Shown here: in pieces, positions 20,207-29,157 of the stretch
Position numbering within the stretch: the stretch's first letter is position 1
How the letters are laid out: the number at the start of each line of letters is the position of its first letter
NCBI GenBank assembly: GCA_022827055.1
Contig: JAJDTR010000140.1
Span: forward strand, 1-64,000
Direction of reading: 5' to 3'
DNA length: 64,000 nt
DNA from: Candidatus Poribacteria bacterium
Lineage (GTDB): Bacteria; Poribacteria; WGA-4E; JAJDTR01
Made by a program: the position numbers and the translations under genes
The notes under the pieces: model-generated
What the model was told of the DNA's origin: nothing
Databases searched by the model: none
Seen by the model: the letters and a program-made list of their open reading frames with translations, nothing else

Positions 20207-21664
20207 TCAGACCATGTTCGCTAGCTGGGCGGGCATGAACTTTGGATCCGCTTTAATTGCCTTAGCCAGCGCTGCCTTAGCCTTCGATTCGGCGCCATCT
20301 GTTCGATTCGCAAGTCCAATCGAGAAGTATGCTTGAGCAATCTGAGTGTCGGTCAGCGGGAGATTCAATGCACGGTGAATGTAAGCAAGCCCGGTCGCCG
20401 GATCGTCGCCGTTGCGGTACGCAATTGTAATCAGTGTTTGGCCAAGCAGTAACAGTGCCGGTGCATACTCGGGATCCAGTTCCAACGCAGTCTGGATGGC
20501 AGTTCTCGCCTCCGAGAAAAAATCTCCTTTTTCCAGTACGCTCGATACGATGCGCGACTCTTGGTTCAACGTCTTTGCCAATGCTGTCCATGAGGCAGGA
20601 TTTTCCGGATACTGGCGCGTAGCTTCGCGAAGCACCGCAATCCTCAAACCAATATCACCTCCCTCTCCCAGTTCCGCCGCTGCTTGACGATAACCCTCAA
20701 AACTATCAAGATTAGCGGTATTTTCTTCAACTTCGCGCGGGTCGGCGGACGGGACAACTGACGGCTTGAAGTGCTGCCAGCCCGGCTCGGGTGAATCAAT
20801 CAATCCACGGTATACACGCAGGGCGGCATAACGGGGCGTACCCCACACCTCGGCGATTCGAGCAATCCAATCGGGCAGATTACTCTCAAGATCCACAAGT
20901 AATTCGGATAATTCCATGCCGCTGTCAATCCGCTCGCGAACTTCTGATAGAAAATACTCTTCAATCTTAATCAGTAAATCGATTTCTGTGTCATGCGCCA
21001 ACGGTCCATGACCGGGAAGCACGTGATCGGGCTTGTGTGAGCGTAGTTCTTCTATCGTGTTAATCCAGTCTTGGTTTCCCATCAAGCCCTCGTTCATTAC
21101 GGGCTGACCGAAGATGGGGAAACTTCCGGTCATGATCGTATCACCGGAAACTATGCATCCTTCATTCGGAATAAGGACGGCAGTCGCATCATCCGTTTCT
21201 GCTTTACCAAGATGGACAAGCTGTAACGGTTGATTACCCAGATCAAGTTGGGTTTCAAGTTGGAAAGTCTCATCAGGTAAATAGGGATCATCGCCCAACT
21301 CAAAACCACGTGATCGGAGAAACGCTTTTTGACGAGGGGCTCGATTGACCATAAACCCCTTCGTCATCTCTCTTGAAATGACTTCCGCCCCCTCATCATG
21401 AAAAATGACATTGCCGTTCGTATGGTCCCAGTGGTAGTGGGTATTGATAGCATACAGAATCGGTTTATCCGTTATCCTCCGAACAGCTTGAAGCACCCGA
21501 CACGCCATACGCCGGTTAACCTGCGTATCAATTACAGCTACCCCTCTGTCACCAACAACAATGGACGAATTCACGATATTGCGAAAAAGGTAAACGCTAT
21601 CTGTTACCTTTTCAAGCGCGCCATATTGAAGCGGGGCGTACGGGTTGTTTTGGGCGGACTTCAT
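20207..21664 (-). CDS. MBL-fold metallohydrolase with C-terminal TPR-like region
   Basis: 'NTHYHWDHTNGN', 'VLPGHGPL'; C-terminal TPR-like repeats. Confidence 0.85.
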   Translation of the reverse strand: MKSAQNNPYAPLQYGALEKVTDSVYLFRNIVNSSIVVGDRGVAVIDTQVNRRMACRVLQAVRRITDKPILYAINTHYHWDHTNGNVIFHDEGAEVISREMTKGFMVNRAPRQKAFLRSRGFELGDDPYLPDETFQLETQLDLGNQPLQLVHLGKAETDDATAVLIPNEGCIVSGDTIMTGSFPIFGQPVMNEGLMGNQDWINTIEELRSHKPDHVLPGHGPLAHDTEIDLLIKIEEYFLSEVRERIDSGMELSELLVDLESNLPDWIARIAEVWGTPRYAALRVYRGLIDSPEPGWQHFKPSVVPSADPREVEENTANLDSFEGYRQAAAELGEGGDIGLRIAVLREATRQYPENPASWTALAKTLNQESRIVSSVLEKGDFFSEARTAIQTALELDPEYAPALLLLGQTLITIAYRNGDDPATGLAYIHRALNLPLTDTQIAQAYFSIGLANRTDGAESKAKAALAKAIKADPKFMPAQLANMV

Positions 21665-21844
21665 GAATCTTCTCCCAATGAAATCGCTTCTTTATTGAAT
21701 CGGCTAAACCAAACTGCCTATATTCCTGTAATTGGTATCATTAACGGTCTACGACCGATACTGATTCGCATCTCCGAATTGTTGCAACTGAAGACAAACA
21801 CAACAATGATTCTAGCACAAGATTTTGTACGAATTTCTCGGACG

Positions 21845-22939
21845 TCATTTGCTCCACGTGTGGGCTTTAGCCGCCTTCACGAAATGCTTCACATTTGCGA
21901 ATGGGGTGTCCCTATGAATTCCATGATTCAGATTAAGAATATGTCCGACTCGCCCAGCCTGTTGCAAACACTTGTCCACGGCCTCCGTGACATCGTCGGG
22001 AGTTCCGTCACGAAGAACGCGATTATCCACATTGCCTTGGACCGCAACCCTTCCCGCCGCATGTACCTGAGCTTCTTTAAGGTCTATGCACCTCCCTACA
22101 CTTAGCACGTCTGCGCCGCTTCTCAGCATCAAATCGAGATAAGGACACTCTTTGGCAAATAGGATAGAAGGTGCATCAGCACTCAGCGCTGCGAAAATCT
22201 GTTCATGGTACGGCTGAGCAAACGCTTCATACAATGGTCGTTCAATCCCATCCGCAATTGATTCGAACAGTTGCACAATTTGAACACCTTGTGAAATCTG
22301 AAAATTGAGGTACGTTATCGTCATTTCCGTTAAGCGCCGCAACAGTTCATGAAAGAGATGGGGCGATTCTCGCATCATCTGGAATACGACAGCCGCTTCG
22401 CTCGATAGTTTACTCTCTTGATTCATGGGACTCTTCCCCGTAATCATAAAGAATGCTAGCGTCAAGGGAGCTCCGGCAAAACCAATTAATGGGAGTTTGC
22501 CATCTAATGCTCGGCAAAGACCCCTGATTACTTCGCCCGTAAAACTCATCTGTGACGAAGGTTTATCAAGCGAACGTAATCCCGCAATCTGGCTAGCTGT
22601 CCGAATAGGAGTATTTAACACAGGGGCAGGATCAAAGCGAAAATGCACCCCCATAGGAGCTAGTGGGGTAAGTATATCGTGGTACATAATTATGGCGTCA
22701 ACCCCAATTCGTTTCGGCAAGAGTGAGATTTCGATCACCCACTCGACTTCCGTCGTGCTGAATGGTCCCGGAACTGTTTGAAACAAGCGCTCCAGAGGAA
22801 GGCCGATTCTTTTTCTGAGTTCCCGGTAAGCCGGATCTGAACGACCGGCTTGGCGCATCATCCACACAGGCACACGTTCAACCGGAAGACGTCTTACTGC
22901 TCGAAGCAGAAGGTTGTTTTCTCCCACGTGGTTGGACAA
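21845..22939 (-). CDS. hemE: Uroporphyrinogen decarboxylase
   Basis: 'VPVWMMRQAGRSDPAYRELR', 'GFAGAPLTLAFFMI', 'NLNHGIHRDTP'. Confidence 0.94.
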   Translation of the reverse strand: MSNHVGENNLLLRAVRRLPVERVPVWMMRQAGRSDPAYRELRKRIGLPLERLFQTVPGPFSTTEVEWVIEISLLPKRIGVDAIIMYHDILTPLAPMGVHFRFDPAPVLNTPIRTASQIAGLRSLDKPSSQMSFTGEVIRGLCRALDGKLPLIGFAGAPLTLAFFMITGKSPMNQESKLSSEAAVVFQMMRESPHLFHELLRRLTEMTITYLNFQISQGVQIVQLFESIADGIERPLYEAFAQPYHEQIFAALSADAPSILFAKECPYLDLMLRSGADVLSVGRCIDLKEAQVHAAGRVAVQGNVDNRVLRDGTPDDVTEAVDKCLQQAGRVGHILNLNHGIHRDTPFANVKHFVKAAKAHTWSK

Positions 22940-22942
22940 TTT

Positions 22943-23467
22943 CTACTGTTTCCCTTCTCTTCCTTGTTCGTGGCGCTCAAGAAACCGTCTAAGTTTCGCA
23001 AAACTCTTCACGTTTTTCATGATACGGCCACTCTCCCGCTCTTCAAGATAGAGAAAAAATCCCATCAAATACAAGCTAATGAAAAATAGTATAAAGCCCG
23101 AGAAACATCTAAAAACGGCAAAGTAGTTTGCCTCGAGACGAAGGCGGGGAATGGAGCCATGATAGACATTCAACACACCATCGTCCCGTTTAAGTGTGTA
23201 GGTTCGTTGGTTATCTCTATCAAGTATCACCCACCAGTTGTTGCTATTTCCGCCGGGCGAACTGCTGAGATTGTCGGAAAGCGGAAACCCATTCTTCTGA
23301 AAAGTTTCTCGCAGCCCTTCCGATATCACATCGCCATTCAACTCCGGCGCGAACTGAGAATCTATGCTGAATTTCCACGTGATTGACGCAAAATCGCTCC
23401 AACCTGTAACGCCTACCGATAGAAATGCAATTGAGAGCGCGAAAATTATGAAGAATTGTATGCCCAT
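22943..23467 (-). CDS. Hypothetical protein with two predicted transmembrane segments
   Basis: Long ORF directly downstream of the minus-strand gap upstream of hemE; N- and C-terminal hydrophobic segments. Confidence 0.5.
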   Translation of the reverse strand: MGIQFFIIFALSIAFLSVGVTGWSDFASITWKFSIDSQFAPELNGDVISEGLRETFQKNGFPLSDNLSSSPGGNSNNWWVILDRDNQRTYTLKRDDGVLNVYHGSIPRLRLEANYFAVFRCFSGFILFFISLYLMGFFLYLEERESGRIMKNVKSFAKLRRFLERHEQGREGKQ

Positions 23468-24124
23468 AATTTACGTTATGCGGCGAACGGTTGCCACGAT
23501 CTCAGACCACACCCTCTTTTATCCAAGGTGACTTCTTCGCTGTAACCAGCACCGTATATCGCAAGAAATTCAGTGGCGGCCACAGATTCAGGCGAAACCC
23601 GCCAATTGATCGAGTTATCCAATGCGACGCCGGAACTTTCGCACCATCCTCCATTGCATTCCACCAAGCAATTAACAACAGCATATCGTTCCGGAGCATC
23701 GTGGTATTGATTCTACAAGCTTGTCTGCCATGAAGTCCAAATTTCAGGCACATGGGACTTTGATGAGATGTTTAGCGTAATTCAACTTTGTCCGTTCAGC
23801 GGCGCTAAGACATGGATGGCAGTTTTGTGGTGAGCCGTGTTGCAGAAACAGATACTTCGTACCGATGCGAAGGGCGTGATTCTCAGAATGCCCAATCTTA
23901 AGCCTGATTGTGAATCTTAACGGTTACACGAATCCACATTATTATATCACAATCAAGAGGGGGCTATAACGAAAAACTGCGGTGACCAACAATTGGAATT
24001 GTGTTGTCTCAGGGCAAGTTGCCGATGTGTTTTGCGTCGAGTTGGGGGCTCGCCGTTATGCTATTCAGTGGATCGTAAAGGAAAAATGATTGGCTTAATA
24101 TCCTAGACCACATAACCTATTGTA

Positions 24125-24964
24125 TTACATGAAATACTTTGTCTCCAAGAACAGGAATCTTCCACAAAACTCCCCTATGAAAACTGTGATCATGGCAACA
24201 TAAAGGAATCCAGTCGCGGCACGTGTTGCTCCAACGGCATCATGCTCCACGGCTTTGTTTCGCAGACAGTACCATATAATGATGTACATCAGAAATGAGC
24301 CACAAAACCCGATAAAGACACGCATTCCCAACACGACCTGCAAAAAGAAGCTGCCAGGTAGTCCCACAGATGATTTCGCACCTAAGGCATAATTCAGCAC
24401 AAAAAGGGAAGTTGAGAGCAGAAGCGCTATTAGAAAAACCTGATTGAATTTTTTCAGATGAATGACCGGAAGATCTGGCGTCACCAAATACCAGTGGCCA
24501 AACCACATGCCGCTATTTACTGCGCCAAGCAGAACGGCGGATACCAGAAATTGGAGGGGCAATAGGAATCTATCCGCCGGAAGACTGCTGTGCGGAAAAA
24601 AGGAATGGGAACTGTGCACAATCCAAATTATTCCGGTGACTGTTCCAACAAATAAGAGCACTCTGTTTGGAATCTCAGACTTCAGCCAAAGACTAACAGT
24701 GTAACTAAGGAAAATGAGAAACAAAACTAAAGTAAAAAGAACATCTTGATCATTCCACGCTAGGAAAAAATTCCGCCAAGACACGGTTTTACCGCTTATC
24801 GGAAGGTGCGCACATCGAGCGAATATGATGGATAGCAGGTAAATGCTCCCCATCAAGCGATAAAATCCGCGCCCTACCAATCCCTTCGGCACAAGAAGAA
24901 GCAAGGTAAAACCGCCAATTGCCAGTTGACTGAATACCAGATAAAAAATCGGAGTGAGAATCAT
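24125..24964 (-). CDS. Polytopic membrane protein of unknown function
   Basis: Multiple hydrophobic helices; start set at internal Met (MILTPIF...) because the longer ORF start lies in the rplL terminator. Confidence 0.55.
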   Translation of the reverse strand: MILTPIFYLVFSQLAIGGFTLLLLVPKGLVGRGFYRLMGSIYLLSIIFARCAHLPISGKTVSWRNFFLAWNDQDVLFTLVLFLIFLSYTVSLWLKSEIPNRVLLFVGTVTGIIWIVHSSHSFFPHSSLPADRFLLPLQFLVSAVLLGAVNSGMWFGHWYLVTPDLPVIHLKKFNQVFLIALLLSTSLFVLNYALGAKSSVGLPGSFFLQVVLGMRVFIGFCGSFLMYIIIWYCLRNKAVEHDAVGATRAATGFLYVAMITVFIGEFCGRFLFLETKYFM

Positions 24965-24991
24965 ATTGGGTTTTCTTCGGAAATAGAAAAA

Positions 24992-25018
24992 CCCATTGTG
25001 GTAGACAACCACAATGGG
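24992..25018 (-). terminator. Rho-independent terminator downstream of rplL
   Basis: CCCATTGTGG…CCACAATGGG perfect 10-bp stem, followed on the minus strand by TTTTTCTATTT. Confidence 0.85.
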
Positions 25019-25045
25019 CCTGGAAAATTTGAGAACAGCTTGGAG

Positions 25046-25444
25046 TTATAGAATCTCGACGACTGCGCCAACTGCTTCCAACTGTTCTTTTATTTTGTCC
25101 GCTTCCTCCTGTGGGAGACCTTCTTTTATCACAGTCGGAGCGCTTTCGACCTTCTCTTTTGCTTCCTTGAGCCCAAGACCTGTCACCGCGCGCACCTCTT
25201 TGATAACAGGAATCTTTTGGGATCCGATCTCTTTCAACTGAATGTCGAACTCTGTCTTTGCTTCTTCCGGTGCCGCTTCAGCTTCGGCTGCGCCCGCCGC
25301 CGGGACACCTGCCATCATCGGCGCCGCCATCATCGGTGCAGAGGCACTCACGCCGAACTTATCTTCCAAAGCTTTCACCAATTCAGAAAGCTCCAAAACC
25401 GTCATGTTACTGATTGTTTCAATCATTTCATCAATGTTAGCCAT
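25046..25444 (-). CDS. rplL: Ribosomal protein L7/L12
   Basis: '[32 protein letters not shown]...[48 protein letters not shown]'. Confidence 0.97.
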   Translation of the reverse strand: MANIDEMIETISNMTVLELSELVKALEDKFGVSASAPMMAAPMMAGVPAAGAAEAEAAPEEAKTEFDIQLKEIGSQKIPVIKEVRAVTGLGLKEAKEKVESAPTVIKEGLPQEEADKIKEQLEAVGAVVEIL

Positions 25445-25472
25445 TTTCCTTTTCCTTTCAAAATTAAAGTAA

Positions 25473-26039
25473 CTACGCCGATTCAGCCTCTTTTTTCTGA
25501 TCGGCAACTGCTTGTAGCGCCGTCGTAACCTGGCGTACTGTACCACTCAAGACACTGACAAAATCCGTCATTGGCGAACCTCTATGCAAAACAGAAACAA
25601 GCCCGGAAAGCGGTGCATTGATACCGACAACAGCTTGGGCAATCAACTGTTCCTTTGACGGCATGTCGACAAGCGCTTCAACTCCCGCAGCATCAATGAC
25701 CGTTTTGCCCAGAAGACCGCCTTTGATTTTCAAATGCTCATGTTCTTCGGCAAAGTCTGTCAAAATTTTTGAGCACGTTGCGGGGTCATCGCTCGTCGCG
25801 AGGGCGGTTGGACCAACCAAATGGTCGTCTAACCCCTCAATTCCCAGTTCTTGCGCAACAACCTTGACAAGTCGATTTTTGCAGACTTTATACTGAATAC
25901 CTGCACCGCGCAATTGCTGTCTAAGATCATTAACCTCAGCAACAGTCAATCCCTTGAAATCAGTCAGCAATACAACGTCAGCGCTCTGAATATGCTCTCG
26001 AATCATATCAACTTGCTGGATATTTGCTTGACTAGGCAT
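25473..26039 (-). CDS. rplJ: Ribosomal protein L10
   Basis: '[42 protein letters not shown]'; between rplA and rplL. Confidence 0.95.
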   Translation of the reverse strand: MPSQANIQQVDMIREHIQSADVVLLTDFKGLTVAEVNDLRQQLRGAGIQYKVCKNRLVKVVAQELGIEGLDDHLVGPTALATSDDPATCSKILTDFAEEHEHLKIKGGLLGKTVIDAAGVEALVDMPSKEQLIAQAVVGINAPLSGLVSVLHRGSPMTDFVSVLSGTVRQVTTALQAVADQKKEAESA

Positions 26040-26081
26040 ATCTCACCTCCTTCCGTGAATCATTAAAAAGAATTTGAGAAC

Positions 26082-26240
26082 AAAAAAAGCCTCCAGTCAA
26101 CTGGAGGCTCTTACTCATGGATATGCACACAGATACTTTCCCCATTGCTCATGTGGGAAAAACCCATGCTCCACCGGTACTACGCCTCGGCAGGCTGAAA
26201 ATCTCATTTGAGCCGTTGGCACCTGCTGTCTTTGACCGTA
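26082..26240 (-). promoter_or_regulatory. Ribosomal protein L10 leader with attenuator-like hairpin
   Basis: Minus strand 5' of rplJ contains AAAGACAGCAGGUGC … CAGCCUGCCGAGGCG (L10-leader-type core) followed by GCCTCCAG-TTGA-CTGGAGGC-TTTTTTT. Confidence 0.8.
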
Positions 26241-26271
26241 TCGAATTAATTAGTTTTTTAAATGTGTGCGA

Positions 26272-26985
26272 TCAACCGCTGAATTGCACTGGGTCTAGCC
26301 GAATTCCAGCGCCCATTGTTGATGAAACGGCAACACTCCTTAAATACCTCCCCTTCGCCGATGCAGGGCGAGCTCGCATTAAAGCATCCATTACCGTTTG
26401 AAGGTTTTCCTTAATTTGATTGGCTTCGAAGGATGTCTTTCCGATGGGAACATGTACAACCCCCGATTCCTTTTCCACGCGGTATTCAATCTGACCAGCC
26501 TTTATGCTATTGATAGTTTCCGCTATCTCCATCGTTACAGTCCCAGTCTTGGCATTCGGCATCAGCCCTCGCGGACCTAGGATACGACCTAATTTGGGCA
26601 TAATTGTCCTCATCAAATCGGGCGTTGCTACCGTAGCATCAAAATCTAGCCATCCTTCAACAATTTTGTCCACTAGGTCGTCCGTGCCGACTGCGTCCGC
26701 CCCAGCCTCTTCTGCTTCACGGGCTTTGTCTCCTTGAGCAAATACAATCACGCGTATCTGCTTGCCAGTACCATGAGGCAACGCAACAGTGCCGCGGATG
26801 TTCTGATCCGCATGACGCGGATCGACTCCAAGACGCGCAGCTAAGTCAACTGTTTCGTCAAACTTTGCCTTTGAAGATTGTTTCAGTAACTGTACACCTT
26901 CGTCTAAACTGTAAAGTTGAGACCTATCAATGAGATTAGCAATCTCGCGGTACCGCTTTCCGTTCTGTTTCAATGTAACCTCCAC
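26272..26985 (-). CDS. rplA: Ribosomal protein L1
   Basis: 'FDETVDLAARLGVDPRHADQNIRGTVALPHGTGK', 'ILGPRGLMPNAKTGTV'. Confidence 0.97.
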   Translation of the reverse strand: MEVTLKQNGKRYREIANLIDRSQLYSLDEGVQLLKQSSKAKFDETVDLAARLGVDPRHADQNIRGTVALPHGTGKQIRVIVFAQGDKAREAEEAGADAVGTDDLVDKIVEGWLDFDATVATPDLMRTIMPKLGRILGPRGLMPNAKTGTVTMEIAETINSIKAGQIEYRVEKESGVVHVPIGKTSFEANQIKENLQTVMDALMRARPASAKGRYLRSVAVSSTMGAGIRLDPVQFSG

Positions 26986-27012
26986 CCGATTCCGGCTAGA
27001 TTCCGATCGGGA

Positions 27013-27435
27013 TTACTGGATTGTAATTCCCATACTACGAGCAGTTCCGGCAACCATCCGCATTGCAGCTTCAACATCGTTCGTGTTCAGGTCGACCAAT
27101 TTTTTCTGTGCAATTTCTCGCACCTGATCTTTTGTAATTGATGCAACTTTATTGCGGTTTGGTTCGCCAGATCCCTTAGCGATTCGTGCCGCTTGTTTCA
27201 ACAGTACGGCTGCTGGCGGTGATTTTACCTCAAAGGAGAATGATCGATCCGCGTAGCACGTGATATTCGTTGTAACAACCGTTCCAGATTGATCTTGGGT
27301 TTGAGCGTTAAACGACTTGATGAACTCTGGGATGTTAATCATGTACGGGGCAAGACTCGGACCGACTGGCGGGTTTGGAGTCGCTTGTCCCGAAACCAAT
27401 TGAAGTTTAACGATTCCTGCGATTTTCTTTGCCAT
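27013..27435 (-). CDS. rplK: Ribosomal protein L11
   Basis: '[47 protein letters not shown]', '[14 protein letters not shown]'. Confidence 0.97.
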   Translation of the reverse strand: MAKKIAGIVKLQLVSGQATPNPPVGPSLAPYMINIPEFIKSFNAQTQDQSGTVVTTNITCYADRSFSFEVKSPPAAVLLKQAARIAKGSGEPNRNKVASITKDQVREIAQKKLVDLNTNDVEAAMRMVAGTARSMGITIQ

Positions 27436-27498
27436 TTGGATTCCTTCAAAATGCAGGCGGAATAGCCTGATTTAACTGTTTCATCACCGGTTTAACTA

Positions 27499-28065
27499 CT
27501 AATGTTGTTCGACTTCAAGAAACCCGAGTTCGACAGGCGTCGCTCTACCAAAAATTGAAATGACCAAATGCAATCGCTGACGCTCCAAATCAATCGCTCT
27601 GATCTCACCACCAAATCCATTAAATGGTCCGTCAATCACTTTCACTTGATCGCCGACAACAAAATCTACAGTCGGCACCGGTTCGTCTTTCTCTTCGTCG
27701 CTTGACAAATTCAGAATATTTTTGACTTCGTCTTCATTGAGCGGGGTGGGATTTGAACCTGATGCGCCCACAAATCCCATGACTCCAGGCGTTTCCCGAA
27801 TTATATACCAACTACGACGTCCACCGTCCGCTTCAACCTCAGGTCCCAGTTCATGGCATGCCTGGATGAGAATGTAGCCGGGATACGAGGGGCGTTCCTG
27901 TACCCTTTTTTTGCCATCTTTAACAGAAGCAACTTCCTTCATCGGGACAATTACTTGCAAAATCTCATCGTGCAGCGCCAACGCGGACACGCGCTGTTCA
28001 AGGTTCATTTTCACCTTCTTCTCATGTCCCGAGTAAATATGAATAATGTACCAGTAGCCGTCCAT
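27499..28065 (-). CDS. nusG: Transcription termination/antitermination protein NusG
   Basis: 'WYIIHIYSGHEKKVKMNLEQRV', 'YPGYILIQ', KOW region 'FVVGDQVKVIDGPFNGFGGEI'. Confidence 0.96.
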   Translation of the reverse strand: MDGYWYIIHIYSGHEKKVKMNLEQRVSALALHDEILQVIVPMKEVASVKDGKKRVQERPSYPGYILIQACHELGPEVEADGGRRSWYIIRETPGVMGFVGASGSNPTPLNEDEVKNILNLSSDEEKDEPVPTVDFVVGDQVKVIDGPFNGFGGEIRAIDLERQRLHLVISIFGRATPVELGFLEVEQH

Positions 28066-28098
28066 AAAATTTGAGACTTCTTAGCTTGAATGTAGAAA

Positions 28099-28479
28099 TT
28101 ACTGAGTGAATATCCAGCGCAGCAGTGACATCCCGAAACCCATAGGAGGTTGATCAGGATCGTTGAAAAAATACGCTAAAAGCAGGACAAAAGCCAATGG
28201 AACAATCGAAATCAGGAGTGCTGTCCGCCAACGCTGTAGTATGACTCTAGAAATAAGGAAGACGGCAACGATTAACGGCACCATCACAACCGCCCCGTGC
28301 AAAGACCTCCAATTCGGAAATGTGGTATTCCCATCAACAAACCACAGGAACAGTCCCAAACACGCACATGCGACAAGCACCACGAGCGTATTGCTTTGTA
28401 CCTCTTTACGATCCGGCTTTGATACTTTTTGCCACTCAAGTTGTGTTTCTTGGATATACTTCTTGATTTGCGCTATCAT
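28099..28479 (-). CDS. secE: SecE-like translocase subunit with extra C-terminal hydrophobic segments
   Basis: Position between nusG and tRNA-Trp; 'ETQLEWQKVSKPDRKEVQSNTLVVLVACACLGLFLWFVD' matches the SecE core. Confidence 0.85.
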   Translation of the reverse strand: MIAQIKKYIQETQLEWQKVSKPDRKEVQSNTLVVLVACACLGLFLWFVDGNTTFPNWRSLHGAVVMVPLIVAVFLISRVILQRWRTALLISIVPLAFVLLLAYFFNDPDQPPMGFGMSLLRWIFTQ

Positions 28480-28502
28480 CGTGTAGTCTCAGTCAAAGAT
28501 AC

Positions 28503-28575
28503 AGGCCAGGAGGGATTCGAACCCCCAACATTCGGTTTTGGAGACCGACGCTCTAGCCGTTCGAGCTACTGGCCT
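28503..28575 (-). tRNA. tRNA-Trp (CCA)
   Basis: Reverse complement AGGCCAGTAGCTCGAACGGCTAGAGCGTCGGTCTCCAAAACCGAATGTTGGGGGTTCGAATCCCTCCTGGCCT folds as a cloverleaf; anticodon CCA. Confidence 0.93.
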
Positions 28576-28710
28576 TCAAGGTCGGTAAGCTAAATTGCAA
28601 CTCAATATGAATCTTGGACATTTGCCCTACTGCTCAGGTAGATTCACACAATGTAGAATATAACGAGCAGCGGAACCTAATTTGAGTTAAGATTGGAGTG
28701 CCGACGTAAA

Positions 28711-28863
28711 TTATGCGGTTTCCTTGTGAAGCGTATGTTTTCGACAAAACCTGCAGAATTTCTTTAAGGCGTGCCGCGCTTGCTGAGTTCTACGATTACG
28801 TGTCGTTACATAATTACGCCGCTTACATTCGTCACAAGCTAACGTCGCTACATCTCTAGGCAT
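28711..28863 (-). CDS. rpmG: Ribosomal protein L33 (not in supplied ORF track)
   Basis: Hand translation: [50 protein letters not shown], with CxxC pairs; sits between the two tRNAs as expected. Confidence 0.93.
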   Translation of the reverse strand: MPRDVATLACDECKRRNYVTTRNRRTQQARHALKKFCRFCRKHTLHKETA

Positions 28864-28920
28864 AGTCGTTTCTCACGGAATTTGGTTTTGGTCAGCATTG
28901 GGAATAACACTGCCAGGCAA

Positions 28921-28994
<74 letters not shown>

Positions 28995-29068
28995 TCTGAA
29001 ACTGAACCAAGCGGAATTGTACCACAAAGGTTGCTCCATCTGCAAACCGTTTTTGAAAAGGAAAAGAA

Positions 29069-29092
29069 AAAGCCCGTACGAAGACGGGCTTT
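29069..29092 (-). terminator. Rho-independent terminator of the 29158–30972 gene
   Basis: AGCCCGT-ACGAAG-ACGGGCT stem, minus-strand T-rich tail TTTTTCTTTT. Confidence 0.8.
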
Positions 29093-29157
29093 AATAGAAA
29101 CGTTATGTGTCGATTTTTATGTAAGCAACACTCCAACCGCCGATCGGTCATCTGATA

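Noticed and set aside
21398-22105. 235-aa plus-strand ORF
   Set aside because: Antisense across the ends of the MBL hydrolase and hemE; no recognisable domain.
23468-24124. Possible gene between the hypothetical at 22943 and the membrane protein at 24125
   Set aside because: Competing short ORFs in several frames with no recognisable motif; cannot be supported.
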